NCBI GenBank assembly: GCA_029204225.1
Contig: CM055113.1
Coordinates: forward strand, 5,866,647-5,930,646
Direction of reading: 5' to 3'
From: Diphasiastrum complanatum
Taxonomy: Eukaryota; Streptophyta; Lycopodiopsida; Lycopodiales; Lycopodiaceae
Length of the DNA: 64,000 nt
Shown: positions 1 through 11,370 of the stretch, one piece after another
Layout: each line of letters opens with the position of its first letter
Numbering within the stretch: the first letter of the stretch is position 1
The notes under the pieces: generated by a model
The model's database searches: none
The model's input: only the letters and a program-made list of their open reading frames with translations
Told to the model about the DNA's origin: nothing
Position numbers and translations under genes: made by a program

Positions 1-358
1 TCAATGTACTATAAACAAGCTTTAATCCACCTATATGATTGATCTAAACCAAGAACAAATCAATGGAATAGAAACAATGCAAGTGAAAGCTTGAAAAATG
101 CACTAAATTGAATCAAATTGGGTGTATGAAGCTCAAATTGCACCAAAATAAAAATTACTTTTCAAAACAGGTTTTGTATGGCCCCACACGTGTGGAAGGT
201 ACACCTGCAGCCCACAACAAGATTTGGTACAAATATTTTGGTTCTAGCTATCCATTCCAACTCGCTACCTCAATATTAGCTTGTTTTCAAAAACTTACCA
301 ATTTGGGAATAGTTTTAGATCAATGTCTTAAATGCACTTGTACTTGGCTCTAATACCA
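1..358 (-). other. Leader region and primer-binding site of a minus-strand Copia-type element
   Basis: No coding region is recognised. Positions 347-358, read on the minus strand, give TGGTATTAGAGC, one change from the initiator-Met tRNA primer site TGGTATCAGAGC used by plant Copia elements. The next base on the plus strand (359) starts TGTTAAAG, as an LTR edge should. The sequence to the left would then be the untranslated leader of an element that continues off the left edge. The palindrome ACACGTGT near 187 also occurs in the LTRs of this window. Confidence 0.5.
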
Positions 359-1080
359 TGTTAAAGTATAGTAATATGGACCAAGAATAGATCTGAATAA
401 GATCCACAAGTGTGATTGGATGTTAGATTATATCAACCTATCAATCTACACAAGATTAGATAGCATTTAGATCAAATCTAGATGAATAAATCTAACAAGA
501 ACAATCAATATTGATCAAAACTTGTACTTGCTGGTTTCACACGTGTGAAAACCTATCAGAGTATGGACAGTAGGCTGAGAATAAAGTATACTAAGCTTAG
601 AACCCAATCAATGCATAAAAACACAAGACAAATAGAGAGAAAACACTAGAATTGCTCCAAAACCAAGATTTAGCTTCCATGTCAATTATGGCCAAATGAG
701 CCACTATATATACACAAGAGTTGATGCTTACTCAGCTGATTTGGCACGTGTGAGAGTGCCTACTCATCAAAGGATCCACCAATAATCATCAATATGGCAC
801 ATGGACCAAGTTTCCTAACTTATAGCCACCTCCCTTGATTTTAGGCAATTTTTCTAATTTATAGGGACTTGCACAAATATCTACTACAAGTTGGATCTCA
901 CCTACTACTGATGTTTTGACACATATGAGCAGTCCTTGGCACGTGTGATCATTCCTATCCATGTGAAATAGCTTTTCCTACCAATAAAATGATGCCAAGT
1001 GACATATAGCTAGAAAACTAGATTTTGGCCATTTTAGCCACTAGATCTTAAATGAAATGGTATGTACAACCTATATGACT
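359..1080 (-). repeat. LTR-like segment, truncated at its right end
   Basis: It begins with TGTTA directly after a primer-binding site and has no long reading frame. On the minus strand a TATATATA box lies near 702-709, suiting an LTR promoter. Several CACGTGTG boxes lie at about 536, 743 and 938. The right end is not a recognisable AACA terminus; at about 1080 the sequence switches into gag of another Copia family. It is therefore probably a broken LTR, and the end given is approximate. Confidence 0.4.
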
Positions 1081-1351
1081 CATCTAAAGCTTCCTTGGAT
1101 GTAGACCAATCACCAATCTCCCTCAATATCTCATTAGAGATATTCATCTTAATGTAGTGGAGAGCCATCCTAGCTCTCTTCTTGTATTTTTGTACTTCTT
1201 GAAGGACTTGAGGCTCCTCCTCAATCCCAAGTACAATGTCCATCACATCTTGGAGTATCAAGATGGACTCCATCCTCAACTTTCATATTGAATAATTGGA
1301 AGTAGACAATCTCTCACTTGGTTGCAACAAGTATGAACTCATTGAACTCAT
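1081..1351 (-). pseudogene. Copia family A gag, 5' fragment, broken
   Basis: The minus-strand translation is closely similar to the start of the family A gag at 28501-29448: both share QEVQKYKKRARMALHY and the context SERLSTSNYSI. Gag coats retrotransposon RNA and builds the virus-like particle. The start at 1351 is the MSSM start seen in the other copy. A TGA at 1283-1285 replaces the Trp codon present there, and similarity ends at about 1080, so only some 90 codons remain. It is not functional. Confidence 0.8.
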
Positions 1352-2102
1352 GTAAAGTGGAGATAACTAAAAGTGATGAACAAAAAATGTTGCTTCTCTC
1401 TCACTATAGGATCCAATAATGGTGTGCTACCATCTCCTATGCAAGATCTTGCAACAAACTGTGAGATGATTCTCTCTAGCTACCTCAATCTCTCCAAAAC
1501 TAGATCTACTTCACATCAAATGATGGAGTATGGGCAAAGTTAGGATCAAACACTCTTAGCACGTGTGAAATACACTAAGAAACCAAATTTGACTTAAATA
1601 CAATGATATTGCATGAAACAAGATGACTAAGGTCTCAAAACAGTGCCTAGATCACATACAGATGAGATTGGTAAGCATTCAACTGTGATTTTGGATCAAA
1701 CAAGCAATCTTTTGACCAAACCAAATGTGTCCACCTAGGTCTAGGTGCCCTACCTAGCCCTCTTCAAAAGCTTATAACTTCTGATTGGCACAACCAAATG
1801 GAAACTGATTGCATCAGAAACTAGACAAAAATAGTTTCAAACAAGCTATCAAGCAAGATGAAAGGATCAAGCATGAAAGAGAACTCTCAATCTGAAATTG
1901 GATGTTCCTCACACATGTCTGAGCACCTAATTCCGTACAGTACCAGGTCAGACACAATCAATGCCCTATTGATCTCCTTTGATCCAAAATTAGACAAGAT
2001 AGCTAGGAAAATGGATCTTGACAATTTCTAGCTCAAGATTGATGAAAAGTTTTCACTTAAATGGATCAAAGTGCATGGTAACCTTAGTAGGCTCTGATAC
2101 CA
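1352..2102 (-). other. Copia A leader with primer-binding site
   Basis: Untranslated leader between gag and the 5' LTR. Positions 2091-2102 read TGGTATCAGAGC on the minus strand, an exact initiator-Met tRNA primer site directly next to the LTR. Positions 1546-1715 are nearly identical to 29640-29810 in the second family A copy, which fixes the family. No reading frame is supported. Confidence 0.8.
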
Positions 2103-2801
2103 TGTTAAATTCACACGTGTGGACTGACCACAACATTTACTTGTGGTCTCCTAAGGTGTGTAGATGCACCAAATCAAGACTAGATTGAGATTCAAGATCT
2201 ATCTTTGATTCTATGACAAAAACACACTACTACATGCATTCAATCACTTCCAACTCTCACTCACACGTGTGGGAAGTATCCAGAAATTATTCTAGGTAAA
2301 AATAAGCTGCCCTCTCGGGTAGAGAGAGAAAAATCATCATGAGCTCTCGGGTAGAGAGAGAAAGCTAGAAAATCACTTACACTCAATCTCAAAATCAATT
2401 AGATCCAAATGGGAAGTACAATGATACTAGTAGATCCACGAGCTACCACAATGCTCAATTATGATTGGACCACACTTTTGCCACCTCTTAATCCTATTGG
2501 ACCATTGATCCATTCACCTCTAAATTCTATTGGACCATTTTCAAGCATATCTCAAATTCTATTGGACCACTCATGGTTCCACCTCTAAATCCTATTGGGT
2601 CTCTTAAACTTCATCAAACAAAAGCATTACACTTGTCTACACTCTAATTGGCACGAGTTTGGCCTCCTACTCTATTTTGGCTCAATAGTGGCATTACAAG
2701 TGGAAATGGATAATTTGCCATCTATGCCAAATTTGACCCTATCAACATCCTACACCTAGATGCTTGACTATGGAAACTCTATGAGACCCCTATATCAAAC
2801 A
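2103..2801 (-). repeat. Copia A 5' LTR, 699 bp
   Basis: Starts TGTTAAATTC and ends ATATCAAACA, giving TGTT/AACA ends. It matches the LTR at 24706-25415 over its length. It abuts the primer site on the left, so it is the 5' LTR of a minus-strand element. The interior holds CACACGTGTG palindromes, a doubled CTCTCGGGTAGAGAGAG motif (about 2310-2365), and at about 2460-2650 five or six ATTGG boxes, which are CCAAT boxes in the element's own direction. Confidence 0.85.
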
Positions 2802-3004
2802 TTTTTTTATTTACTTTACAATTCTCCACACATGGGAACATCCTCCACACATGTGAGATTCACTTACAAACTTCTATCATAAAAAATACCAAGCTAGATT
2901 TTTGCCAATTTCTCACAGGTCCTACTTGACTACTATCCAGATTAGGCATGGACCCTACGTCCAAGATAGCTCCTAATGGTCCAAACTCCCATTAGGGCCG
3001 TAAC
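2802..3004 (-). repeat. Fragment of chromovirus 3' LTR
   Basis: Positions 2918-3004 match 4463-4547 closely (shared core CTAATGGTCCAAAC, then CCCATTAGGGCC and TAACA). On the minus strand the edge at 3004 reads TGTTACGGCCC directly after a polypurine tract, which is the expected start of a 3' LTR. The rest of this LTR has been replaced, probably by the neighbouring Copia A LTR. Confidence 0.65.
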
Positions 3005-3480
3005 ATACTTCCCCCCTTATTTTAGTTTTGTCCTTAGAACTTAAAGTCCGGGAAACTCTTCTTTAGATTACCTTCTAGTTCCATGAATCCTCATCCTCAG
3101 AATATCCTTTCCAACGAACCAGATGCTCAATAACCTCCCGATTATGCAATTGCTTGGTTCTAGTATCAAGAATCTTTTTAGACTCTAAAGGAATTCTTTC
3201 AAATAAGTCTTCAAAAGAATCTAGACTTTTACAAAACCAAGGTAATCCCTCACATGTAAACTCATCTATAGATGACTAACATGGAACATGAGATGAGTCT
3301 TGATTTCCTCTGGTAACTCTAACTGGTAAACTAAAGATCCAATCTTTTTCAAGATTCTGAATGGTCCACTATACCTAGCAGACAATTTGTAATGTTTCCT
3401 AGAATTCTAAGATACACCCAATCCCCAACTTGAAACTCCTGAGGCGATCCTTTCAGATTAGCACATAAAGCTAGTCTCGA
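3005..3480 (-). pseudogene. Ty3/gypsy chromovirus: integrase C-terminus, chromodomain and polypurine tract
   Basis: Minus-strand translation of about 3070-3180 gives ILDTRTKQLHNREVIEHL followed by VRWKGYSEDEDSW. This is a chromodomain of the kind chromoviruses carry after integrase to target heterochromatin. About 3330-3470 resembles the integrase C-terminal region. A purine run (AAGGGGGGAAG) at about 3006-3018 lies next to the LTR edge and fits the plus-strand primer. A stop follows the chromodomain, and similarity ends near 3480, so this is a remnant. Confidence 0.7.
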
Positions 3481-4547
3481 ATCAACTTATTGAAAATCAA
3501 ATAAGACTTTAAATCAAAAACTTGAAAAAAACATTGCATCACATAGATTCATTCACACAATAGCGGAAGCACTGAGGGGTCAAGATGGGGACCCGCCCCC
3601 CTCCCCCGCCCCCCCGAAGGATTCTTTTCTTGTCATTATGCAAATCCAATTGGCCAATGCCAATTACATATACAATGGATTCCAATAGGGGTCTCAGATG
3701 AACTATGATTCTTCAATCACAATTCATCAAATTCTTATTCTAAACGTGAAAGTAAGAGATCGTGAATGCTACTTTTTTTAAAAGACATATGAGTTGGTCC
3801 ACAAAAATCCTTTCCACTAGGAAAGTTCCAAATTTATGCGAATCAAATCACCTTATGATGCCAATAAAGAACTGTAGTCTCCTAATTCTTTACTCTAGAC
3901 ATGGCACAATGTGTCCAAAATCAAAGTTCCATCTAGAACACATCTAGACCCCAATATACTTTAAGTTCTGATCTAGAATAACTTAAGATTTACCAAGCTT
4001 CACAAGTTACGTGGAGTTCTTACGTATCTTATGTAAATCATCCACTACCAATATTACGTCCCCCAGGACTCCCAACCGAGATAGAGCTTCCTAGAATACC
4101 AAGGGAGGATTGCAGTAGACGAAACCGTCCCAACCAAACTTAGACCCAATACCGGTCTAGCTCCCCCGAGCAATCCAGGAGATAGGCAAACCACAGGAAG
4201 AGCGCTTCATAGTCTGACAGCATAACGACATCATGGACACTGGTGAGAGTATATCGAGCGTAGAGCCAACCCCACCTGCCCATGCACAGAATCCACATGG
4301 AAGCACTCTAATTGATCATGCCAATCCCCCATGCATGTCCACTGCATGTAGGTACCACTAACCCATAATAGTTAAGACGCATGCATAAGCACAATGCATG
4401 TACACCCTATCCCATACTAGGATGCAACACACATGCCTATACCGCATGCGGATGTGACCCCATGGTCCTACTCGACTACTATCCATATTAGGCCTCTACG
4501 TCCAAGATAGCTCCTAATGGTCCAAACCCCCATTAGGGCCATAACAC
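3481..4547 (-). repeat. Probable remainder of the chromovirus, ending in a second LTR edge
   Basis: No coding region is seen. A C-rich run lies at 3594-3616. The right end, 4463-4547, repeats the LTR edge at 2918-3004 and stops at the same TAACA terminus, so 4547 is likely the outer edge of the element's 5' LTR. I found no convincing primer site between 3480 and 4460, so the internal boundary is unknown. Confidence 0.45.
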
Positions 4548-4886
4548 CCGGCTTGCGTCCACTCGTGCGACTCTGCGGAGTAGTTCCCTGCAACTGAGGT
4601 GAGAAAGGCCATCTTTGACAGGCGAGATAATCTAAGTGGCAGCTGATGTCGTTTCGAAAGAGGCCTTGCCCTGTGTTTCTTGCAAGCCAAGGGAGCCATA
4701 GCATCCACAACTTTTTACTTTAAGACTAGACATATTCCCTCTAAAATAGAGTGAAAGGGTATCAAAATGGGTGGCACCAGGGTCAATACGATTTGAAAGG
4801 ATTAATGGGCCGAGATGTATAAATGGGAGTACAAAAGTTAATACGTGTTGTGAAAGGATTAATGAGATATGGGGAAGAGAGAGAGA
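4548..4886. other. Spacer between chromovirus and PPR gene
   Basis: No gene recognised. Its composition is richer in GC than the repeats to the left, and it probably holds the promoter of the gene to the right. About 4860-4920 is GA-rich. Confidence 0.4.
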
Positions 4887-4894
4887 TATATATA
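4887..4894 (+). promoter_or_regulatory. TATA-box candidate for the PPR-DYW gene
   Basis: TATATATA inside a GA-rich tract, about 200 bases before the ATG at 5093. Position and orientation fit a core promoter; it is a prediction from sequence only. Confidence 0.4.
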
Positions 4895-5092
4895 GATGGA
4901 GAGAGAGATGGAGAGGATAGGACGAAAAGGATTAATGGGATGTGATGGATGGGAGATCGTTCATGGAATGGAGGGGGTGGGGGCAGCGTCCCGGAGGGAG
5001 GATGGAATGGAGGGAGGGAGGAGGAGAACTCGGAGTTTGATGTGCAAGCTTAAGGAGAGCAGCAGCAGCACGAACGCACGCCAGCCATAGCA

Positions 5093-8000
5093 ATGACAAC
5101 GACAACGACGTTAATAGGACGAGGAGGAGGAAGAGAAGTAGGCCTTTGTTTCAACCCCAACGATGATCGTCGTCATGGCAGCCTCTTCTTCTTGTTCCTC
5201 TCTGCTGATCCTGCTTCTCCTCCTCATCGATCTCTACTCCTTTTGTGCCCCCCTCGCCTCATCGTCATCATCAGACCCACAAATGAATACGCCGCCCTCT
5301 CATCTTCTTCTGCTTCGCTCACTTGTACTACTGCTCTTCTTCCTCATCCTAGAGGTCGTCCTCGGATGGACGTCACCAGAAAGGAGGCACTGCGGATCAA
5401 CAACAATCGTTTCAATCCTGATTGGGTTCGTGCCAGGCTACAATTTCAGCAACGGAAGCCATCCGCTTTTTCAACACCTCGGGGCTCGGGTATGCTTATT
5501 ATTTCTGTCATACTCTTTTTAACTCGCCAGCCCTCCGTGGCTGAGGGGGGAGATGATTTGCACAGATGCTTAAAGCCACATCCACAATCCTTAATCATGT
5601 TTCTGATACATTCTGGTTTACCCTTAGGGCATGTAGGCAGACAAGTTAGAATGGAGCAGCTCTGGCAAGATTTTTTCTCAGATCCATCGCAGTGGTGGGA
5701 CAATAGATTGACTAAGGTGCGCCTCATTTCGGGCTGCACTTACTTTGGCTAATCACCTCTCACTTGAATGTTATTGTTGCTACGATATTATGGGTACGAG
5801 GCCGATTGCTTACTGTAGTCGTTTTTCTTAAGTTGAAGCTTTGACTGTGATCTGTATAATGTTATGCAGAAAAGTCCCAACTACCCCGACTTTAAACATA
5901 AGAGGACGCATGAGGGCCTGTGGGTTGATGGTTGGCTGAATCCCTCCTGGGTAAACGGAAAGATGGCTTTTATGACATTGGGTCATATACAATCTGGTGA
6001 TGGATTGAGATCACGGTATGGTTTTAATCTCAGTGTGGAATGTGCAGCTCTAGGTTCGGGTGTGAGACTACCACATGTCCTCCTTTTTCTTGCTCTTTCA
6101 AAATTGACACTTGTTCATATTTCTTTATCATCATTATATGAATCATGCAGGGTTCCCGACTCCTCTTGCAATGGCGAAAAGCTGAGCAAACTCTGTGAGG
6201 AGGGACGCTTGAAAGAGGCCCTACATATGTTGGAGCTTATGGTCCAGCAAACTACTAAACCTCCAATTCACGCCTATGTTTGCCTTTTGAAGGGGTGTTC
6301 CAGAAGGAAGGCCCTGGCGGAGGGCAAGCAAGTGCATGCCCTTATAGTCCAAAGTGTACTTGATTCAAATATTGTCTTAGCAAACACCCTTGTTCACATG
6401 TACTCCAAGTGCGGTAGTGTGCTGCACGCACACAAAGTATTCAGCAACATGCCTCAACACAATGTGTATTCGTGGACTGCTATCATCTCAGCATATGCTG
6501 AAAACGGAGAAGTTGAGGCGGCTATTAATTTATTTCAGCAAATGCAAGAGACAGGCTTAGCACCAGACAAGGTTCTATTCGTTCTTCTCCTAAAAGCATG
6601 TGCCAGGTTAGCAGCCCTGGAACAGGGCAGACAGCTCCACTCCCACATCATAAAAAGAGGCTTTCAGTCGGATGTGATTGTAGGAAGCACTCTTGTTAAC
6701 ATGTATGCAAAATGTGGGTGTACAGAGGACGCCCGTGAATTGTTTGACAACATGAGCGAGCGAGATGTGGTTTCATGGACTGCAATGATTGCGGGATATG
6801 CACAGAATGGGCTTGGCAAGGAGGCCCTTGCTTTGTATGAGCAAATGAAGCAGGAAGGCATGCAGCCAAACAATGTCACGTTCGTTCTTCTTCTAAAAGC
6901 ATGTGCCAGCCTAGCAGCCCTTGAACAGGGCAAACAGCTCCACTCCGAGATCATAAAAAGTGGCTTTCAGTCAGATGTGGTTGTAGGCAACACCCTTGTT
7001 GACATGTATGCGAAATGCGGCTGCACAGAGGATGCCCGTGAGCTGTTTGACAACATGAGTGAACGAAATGTGGTTTCATGGAATGCGATGATTGCGGGAT
7101 ATGCCCAGAATGGGCTTGGCAAGGAGGCCCTTGCTCTGTTTGAGCAAATGAAACAGGAAGGCGTGCAGCCAAACAATGTCACGTCCGTTCTTCTCCTAAA
7201 AGCATGTGCCAGCCTAGCAGCCCTGGAACAGGGTAAACAGCTCCACTCCGAGATCATAAAAAGAGGCTTTCAGTCGGACGTGGTTGTAGGCAGCGCCCTT
7301 GTTGACATGTATGCAAAATGCGGCTGCACAGAGGACGCCCGTGAGGTGTTCGACAACATGAGTGAACAAGATGTGGTTTCATGGACTGCAATGATTGCGG
7401 GATATGCACAGAATGGGCTTGGCAAGGAGGCCCTTGCTCTGTATGAGCAAATGAAACAGGAAGGCATGCAGCCAGACAATGTCACGTTTGTTCTTCTTCT
7501 AAAAGCATGTGCAAGCCTAGCAGCCCTGGAACAGGGCAAACAGCTCCACTCCGAGATCATAAGAAGTGGCTTTCAGTCGGATGTGGTTGTAGGCAGCACC
7601 CTTGTTGACATGTATGCAAAATGTGGTTGCACAGAGGACGCCCGTGAGCTGTTCGACAACATGAGTGAACAAAATGTGGTTTCATGGAATGCGATGATTG
7701 CTGGATATGCACAGAATGGGCTTGGCAAGGAGGCCCTTGCCCTGTTTGAGCAGATGCAGAGGGAAGGCACGAAACCTAACGAGGTCACATATATTAGTGT
7801 TCTCTCTGCATGTGCCCATTCTGGTCTAGTAGATCAAGGTCACTATGTCTTTGATTCCATGTGTAAAAATCATGGTGTCACACCAACCAGGGAACATTAT
7901 GCATGTATGGTTGATCTTCTAGTGCGTGCAGGGTGCTTGGCTGATGCTGAGCTCTTTATCAACAAAATGCCAATTCAGCCTCATAGTGTAATTTGGATGA

Positions 8001-8599
8001 CTTTGCTTGGTGCTGCTAGAAACCATGGCCATATGGAGATAGGAAGACGAGCCTTTGATTGTGTCGTGAAGTTGGAACCAAAAAATGCTGCACCTTATGT
8101 GCTGCTATCAAACATCTATGCAGCTGCTGGTAGGAAGGATGAGTTGGCAAAGATCAGAAATGAAATGAAGGAGGCAGGTGTGAAAAAAAAGCCTGGGTGC
8201 AGTTGGATCGAAGTTGATAACCAACTGCATGCCTTTGTTGTAGGTCATGCAACTCATCCACAAAGCAAGGAGATTCAGGCTGAACTGGATAGATTGGTGG
8301 GGTTGATGAAGAAGGCAGGGTATAAACCTAATTTAAGCTTTGTGCTAAATGATGTGGAGGACGAGGAGAAGGAGAATGCTTTGTGTGGACATAGTGAGAA
8401 GCTGGCCATTGCTTTTGGGCTCATCAACACGCCTTCTGGGAGACCTATTCGCATCAAAAAGAATCTTCGGGTCTGCGGTGACTGTCACAATGCCACAAAG
8501 ATCATCTCAAAAATTGTTGGGCGTGACATCAGTGTGATGGATGCAAACAGAAACCACCATTTCAAGGATGGCTTCTGTTCCTGTGGAGATTATTGGTGA
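5093..8599 (+). CDS. PPR-DYW RNA-editing factor with an N-terminal OSB-like PDF motif (intron-containing)
   Basis: Likely an organellar C-to-U RNA editing factor. Inferred exons are 5093-5489, 5628-5716 (the first acceptor could also be 5636), 5870-6015 and 6151-8599, all with GT-AG borders in frame. Exons 2-3 encode LWQDFFSDPSQWWDNR and PNYPDFKHKRTHEGLW, the PDF motif of plant organellar single-stranded-DNA-binding (OSB) proteins. The last exon carries about six P-L-S triplets, then E and E+ motifs, a PG box (KKPGCSWIE) and a full DYW deaminase: GHSEKLA holds the HxE zinc/catalytic signature, CGDCH a Cys pair, and the protein ends CSCGDYW. The intron at 6016-6150 is 135 bp and open, so retention would not break the frame. 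The N-terminus is low in acidic residues, as in organelle targeting, but the start is the least certain part. If the introns are wrong, the PPR-DYW part at 6151-8599 still stands. Confidence 0.85.
6590..7760 (+). repeat. 303-bp tandem coding repeats (P-L-S modules)
   Basis: Units begin at 6659, 6962, 7265 and 7568 and encode 101-residue P-L-S modules that are almost identical in DNA. Units alternate: the first and third have Thr at position 5 of the P motif and Tyr later (ALALYEQ), the second and fourth have Asn and Phe (ALALFEQ). This points to duplication of a 606-bp dimer or to gene conversion. The differing residues include the RNA-specifying positions. Confidence 0.9.
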
Positions 8600-8993
8600 T
8601 GGTAAGTTGAAAAAAGCACTGCAACTAGCTTATTTGGACAGCCAGAAGGCTTGATTTGGGAGTTTTTGGTTGTCACACTTTTTAACTTCACAATGATGGT
8701 CAAGGTTGATGACTCGTGAGTGTATTCTTAGTGGTTTTTTGAAGACTATACAAGTCTTTGACCCCCATTTTCTGTCCATTTTTGCTTTTGAGGTTTTTTG
8801 TTCTTGCAGTGGACTAACTTTATTGTAAGACTAAATTTTCATTGATTTTTGGTTTACTTTGTCAGACTACAGTCCCTACCCAACAATTAATTTTTAGCCC
8901 TTCGTTTGGGAAATGGTATACCTTGTTTACAAAGTAAGAGTCATAAATTATTTCTTTTCATTTCCAAATCTTTAATGTGTGCTCAATGACATC

Positions 8994-8996
<3 letters not shown>
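8600..8996 (+). other. 3' flank of the PPR-DYW gene
   Basis: AT-rich, no reading frame. It should contain the 3' UTR; no clear poly(A) signal could be chosen. Confidence 0.4.

Positions 8997-9076
<80 letters not shown>
8997..9076. repeat. Compound microsatellite (TC)n(AC)n
   Basis: About 40 bases of TC followed without a break by about 40 bases of AC. The same compound type occurs at 47121-47212. No LINE-type stem-loop precedes it. Confidence 0.95.
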
Positions 9077-9078
<2 letters not shown>

Positions 9079-10399
9079 CCCTCCCTGCTGGGGGTTTAGA
9101 GCATGGGTTGGCACATGCTTAGGCTTTGGCCCCGGCCCAATGAAAATGCGAAATGTGGTGCCACTTCGCCCTCGCGTTGCCCGAGTGAATAGATGCCCTG
9201 GAAAAATCTGATCTGTTGGCGCCGCTGTCCCACGAGCACCGGCATTGCCATTTCTTGCTGGCACCGGCAAGACGGGCCATCGATTTCTTGCGGGCACTGG
9301 CTAAAAAACGTGTGGCTGTCAGCACACTGGGGCCAAACGCCTATGTGCTTCTAAGATGCGATCCACACACCCATTCACCCTTGAAATGCGTATAAATTTT
9401 AAAATGATACTCAAAGTTTGATTTCCAAATCGTTTGTGTGCTCCACATCGTCTAATAGGTATATAACACACACACACACACACATGACGATATTTTCTAT
9501 TGATGGACTAAGTACTGTTTTGAACGCGTCTCACGATTTTTTGTTGTTATGCGCTTCAGGTAAATGCTAGATAGGTATTGTTGTTTTGTACTTAACATAG
9601 TATGCAATTTGTCATGCACTTTGTGCTATATTTTACATCACTATCTTGGACAGCTAGACTTGAGACTTGATGATATATAAGATTTTTTTGGTTGGTACAT
9701 TAGTAGCAGTGAAATCTGGATTATTTTTCATTGTTTGCTTTTTGTTGGTTAAAATTTTCTTGAAACAAATACAAGCACTTGCTCCTTGGCCTTTAACTTT
9801 GGAACCATACGACATGTTTCAATTTTTGCTCTATAGTACTTTTTTGATACTTTATGTTGTGTGTCTTTGTGTCGTTGCCTTGAGTCTTTTATGGTTGTGT
9901 GTGGGCTCATTTTTTTCAGCTTCTTTTGACAACTTTTTTAAGTTTGTTTTTGGATCCTAGCGCTTGTTCTCCCCCTTGGTTCAACCTTGGCCTTGTCTCA
10001 TTGTCTCCTTTGGTTTTGTCGTTTTCTCTCCCTTGGCTATGGATGCTCCTACTCCATTGCTGTGATGCGTTGGTTGGTTTGCTCTTGTTCCTTTTGTCTC
10101 TGTGTGTGCAGTGTGAAAAGTTGTCGCCCGAACTATTATTGGCAATTTGAGGCCAAAACTCGTAAGTAAACTTAGAGATAATTTTCCACTTGTAGAGGCC
10201 TAAAATAGTAACATTACTATTTTTGAAAGGTTCTAGAAGTGTCAAAATTTGGAGGTCTATAGAAGACTTACTTTTGAAATCATACATTGCATTTAGTCGT
10301 ATTGTGTCAGTTTCGTTATGCTAGGTTTAGGGCACTTAGAAAGAGGAGAGAGACTCATCTTCCAAGAGTACTAGTAGGAAAGGCGTGGAGAACATCAGC
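9077..10399. other. Non-coding interval
   Basis: 9077-9340 is GC-richer than its surroundings and includes a partly repeated phrase on the minus strand, but no family is recognised. 9466-9484 is an (AC)n run. 9600-10170 is T-rich with short open frames of low complexity. No gene is supported. Confidence 0.4.
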
Positions 10400-10821
10400 C
10401 ATTGTTCACTCCATCTTTGGAAATCTTTTTTGAGGAATTCTGTGTGCACTCCATTGGCTCAAATATGATCGTTGACAATCCTCTTTGTCCGAATCTCAAG
10501 GCCTTTGCATTGTGTGCATGTACATGGTATCCTCTCATCATATTCTGGTTGAAATTTTTTAATAATCCAATTGTAAATTACACAAATTCTTTCAGTGTCA
10601 TTCAAGTGAAAATTGACAAATTCTAATATGTGACGAATTGTAACATGTGACAAAAATTGACAAAATAGTCTTTGTACATTAAGTGCATTTGCAACTTTCA
10701 TTTGTGATGGAGTGGTGTCTTGGCTTTCCAAAAAGCAATATAATATATCACAATCCTCAACCAAATCGGAGTACATCACTATTACAAATAAAAAAATTAT
10801 GACATAAATCAATATACATAC

Positions 10822-11163
10822 ATGTGATGGATCAATAGGCGGTCTACGTCGACTGATGGAAGAGCTTGAAGATGAACCAGTCAATAGTTGTTCATTGTAC
10901 TTTAGTCTTGCTTGTTCCTTTTTTCTATGATAGAGCTCAATTCTTTTTTCTTTCTCTAAATCACGTGGAGGTACAATAATTTTCCTAGAATTCATAATTC
11001 CAATCAAATGTCATTGGAAGAATAAATTTGCAAGAAAAATTATACACTCATATTCAAATAACAAATAAAGTGCAATTGATGTCAATGTCAATAACAATAT
11101 ATACCTGGTGTTGCAATCATGAGATGAATCGCTATTTGATGATGATGACATCGTCGATGACAT
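10822..11163 (-). pseudogene. Unrecognised gene fragment, first two exons
   Basis: Two exons join in frame on the minus strand: 11105-11163 (MSS start, Ser-rich) and 10822-10984, with GT-AG borders at 11104 and 10985. The second exon encodes a basic, charged stretch (PPRDLEKEKRIELYHRKKEQ), then a Ser run and SRRRPPIDPSH, and ends at a GTATGT donor. The RRRPPID context loosely recalls the N-terminus of PIF/Harbinger transposases, but I cannot confirm that. No downstream exon was found, so it is probably a fragment. It points away from the gene at 12896, with the G-box cluster between them. Confidence 0.35.
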
Positions 11164-11244
11164 ATACACATTGTAGCCAGCTACTTTATACCACATCATA
11201 AGTAATCATTTCGTATGTATTGAACAAATATAATAAAATTTGTT

Positions 11245-11370
11245 AAAGACATGCCAACATCTAATCCATGTATATTCTACTTATGCTTAATGTAAATCTA
11301 ATATTCTAAAGACATGCCAACATCTAATCCATGTATATTCTACTTATGCTTAATGTAAATCTAATATTCT
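11245..11370. repeat. 63-bp perfect tandem duplication
   Basis: 11245-11307 and 11308-11370 are the same 63 bases, beginning AAAGACATGCCAACATC. With no mismatch seen, the duplication is recent. Confidence 0.95.

Noticed and set aside
2310-2365. Regular GAGAGAGA motifs that might be a small CRISPR-like array
   Set aside because: Only two units inside an LTR, no spacers of constant length, and the context is a plant nuclear repeat.
4896-5090. Open frame upstream of the PPR gene as the true start
   Set aside because: It ends at a stop before 5093 in another frame, is made of GA-rich low-complexity sequence, and does not lead into the PDF motif.
5163-5522. Frame with a strongly hydrophobic N-terminus as the first exon of the PPR gene
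   Set aside because: Its frame does not join to the PDF-motif exon at either usable acceptor, while the 5093 frame does.
6664-7788. Four evenly spaced minus-strand open frames of about 96 codons
   Set aside because: They are antisense shadows of the 303-bp PPR repeats and share their period; no independent coding signal.
8997-9076. Another LINE 3' end at this TC tract
   Set aside because: The stem-loop and the GGAAAAGAC block are absent before it, and it runs into AC repeats.
9860-10150. Hydrophobic plus-strand frames that look like membrane proteins
   Set aside because: T-rich low-complexity DNA yields Phe/Leu runs by chance; no start context or homology.
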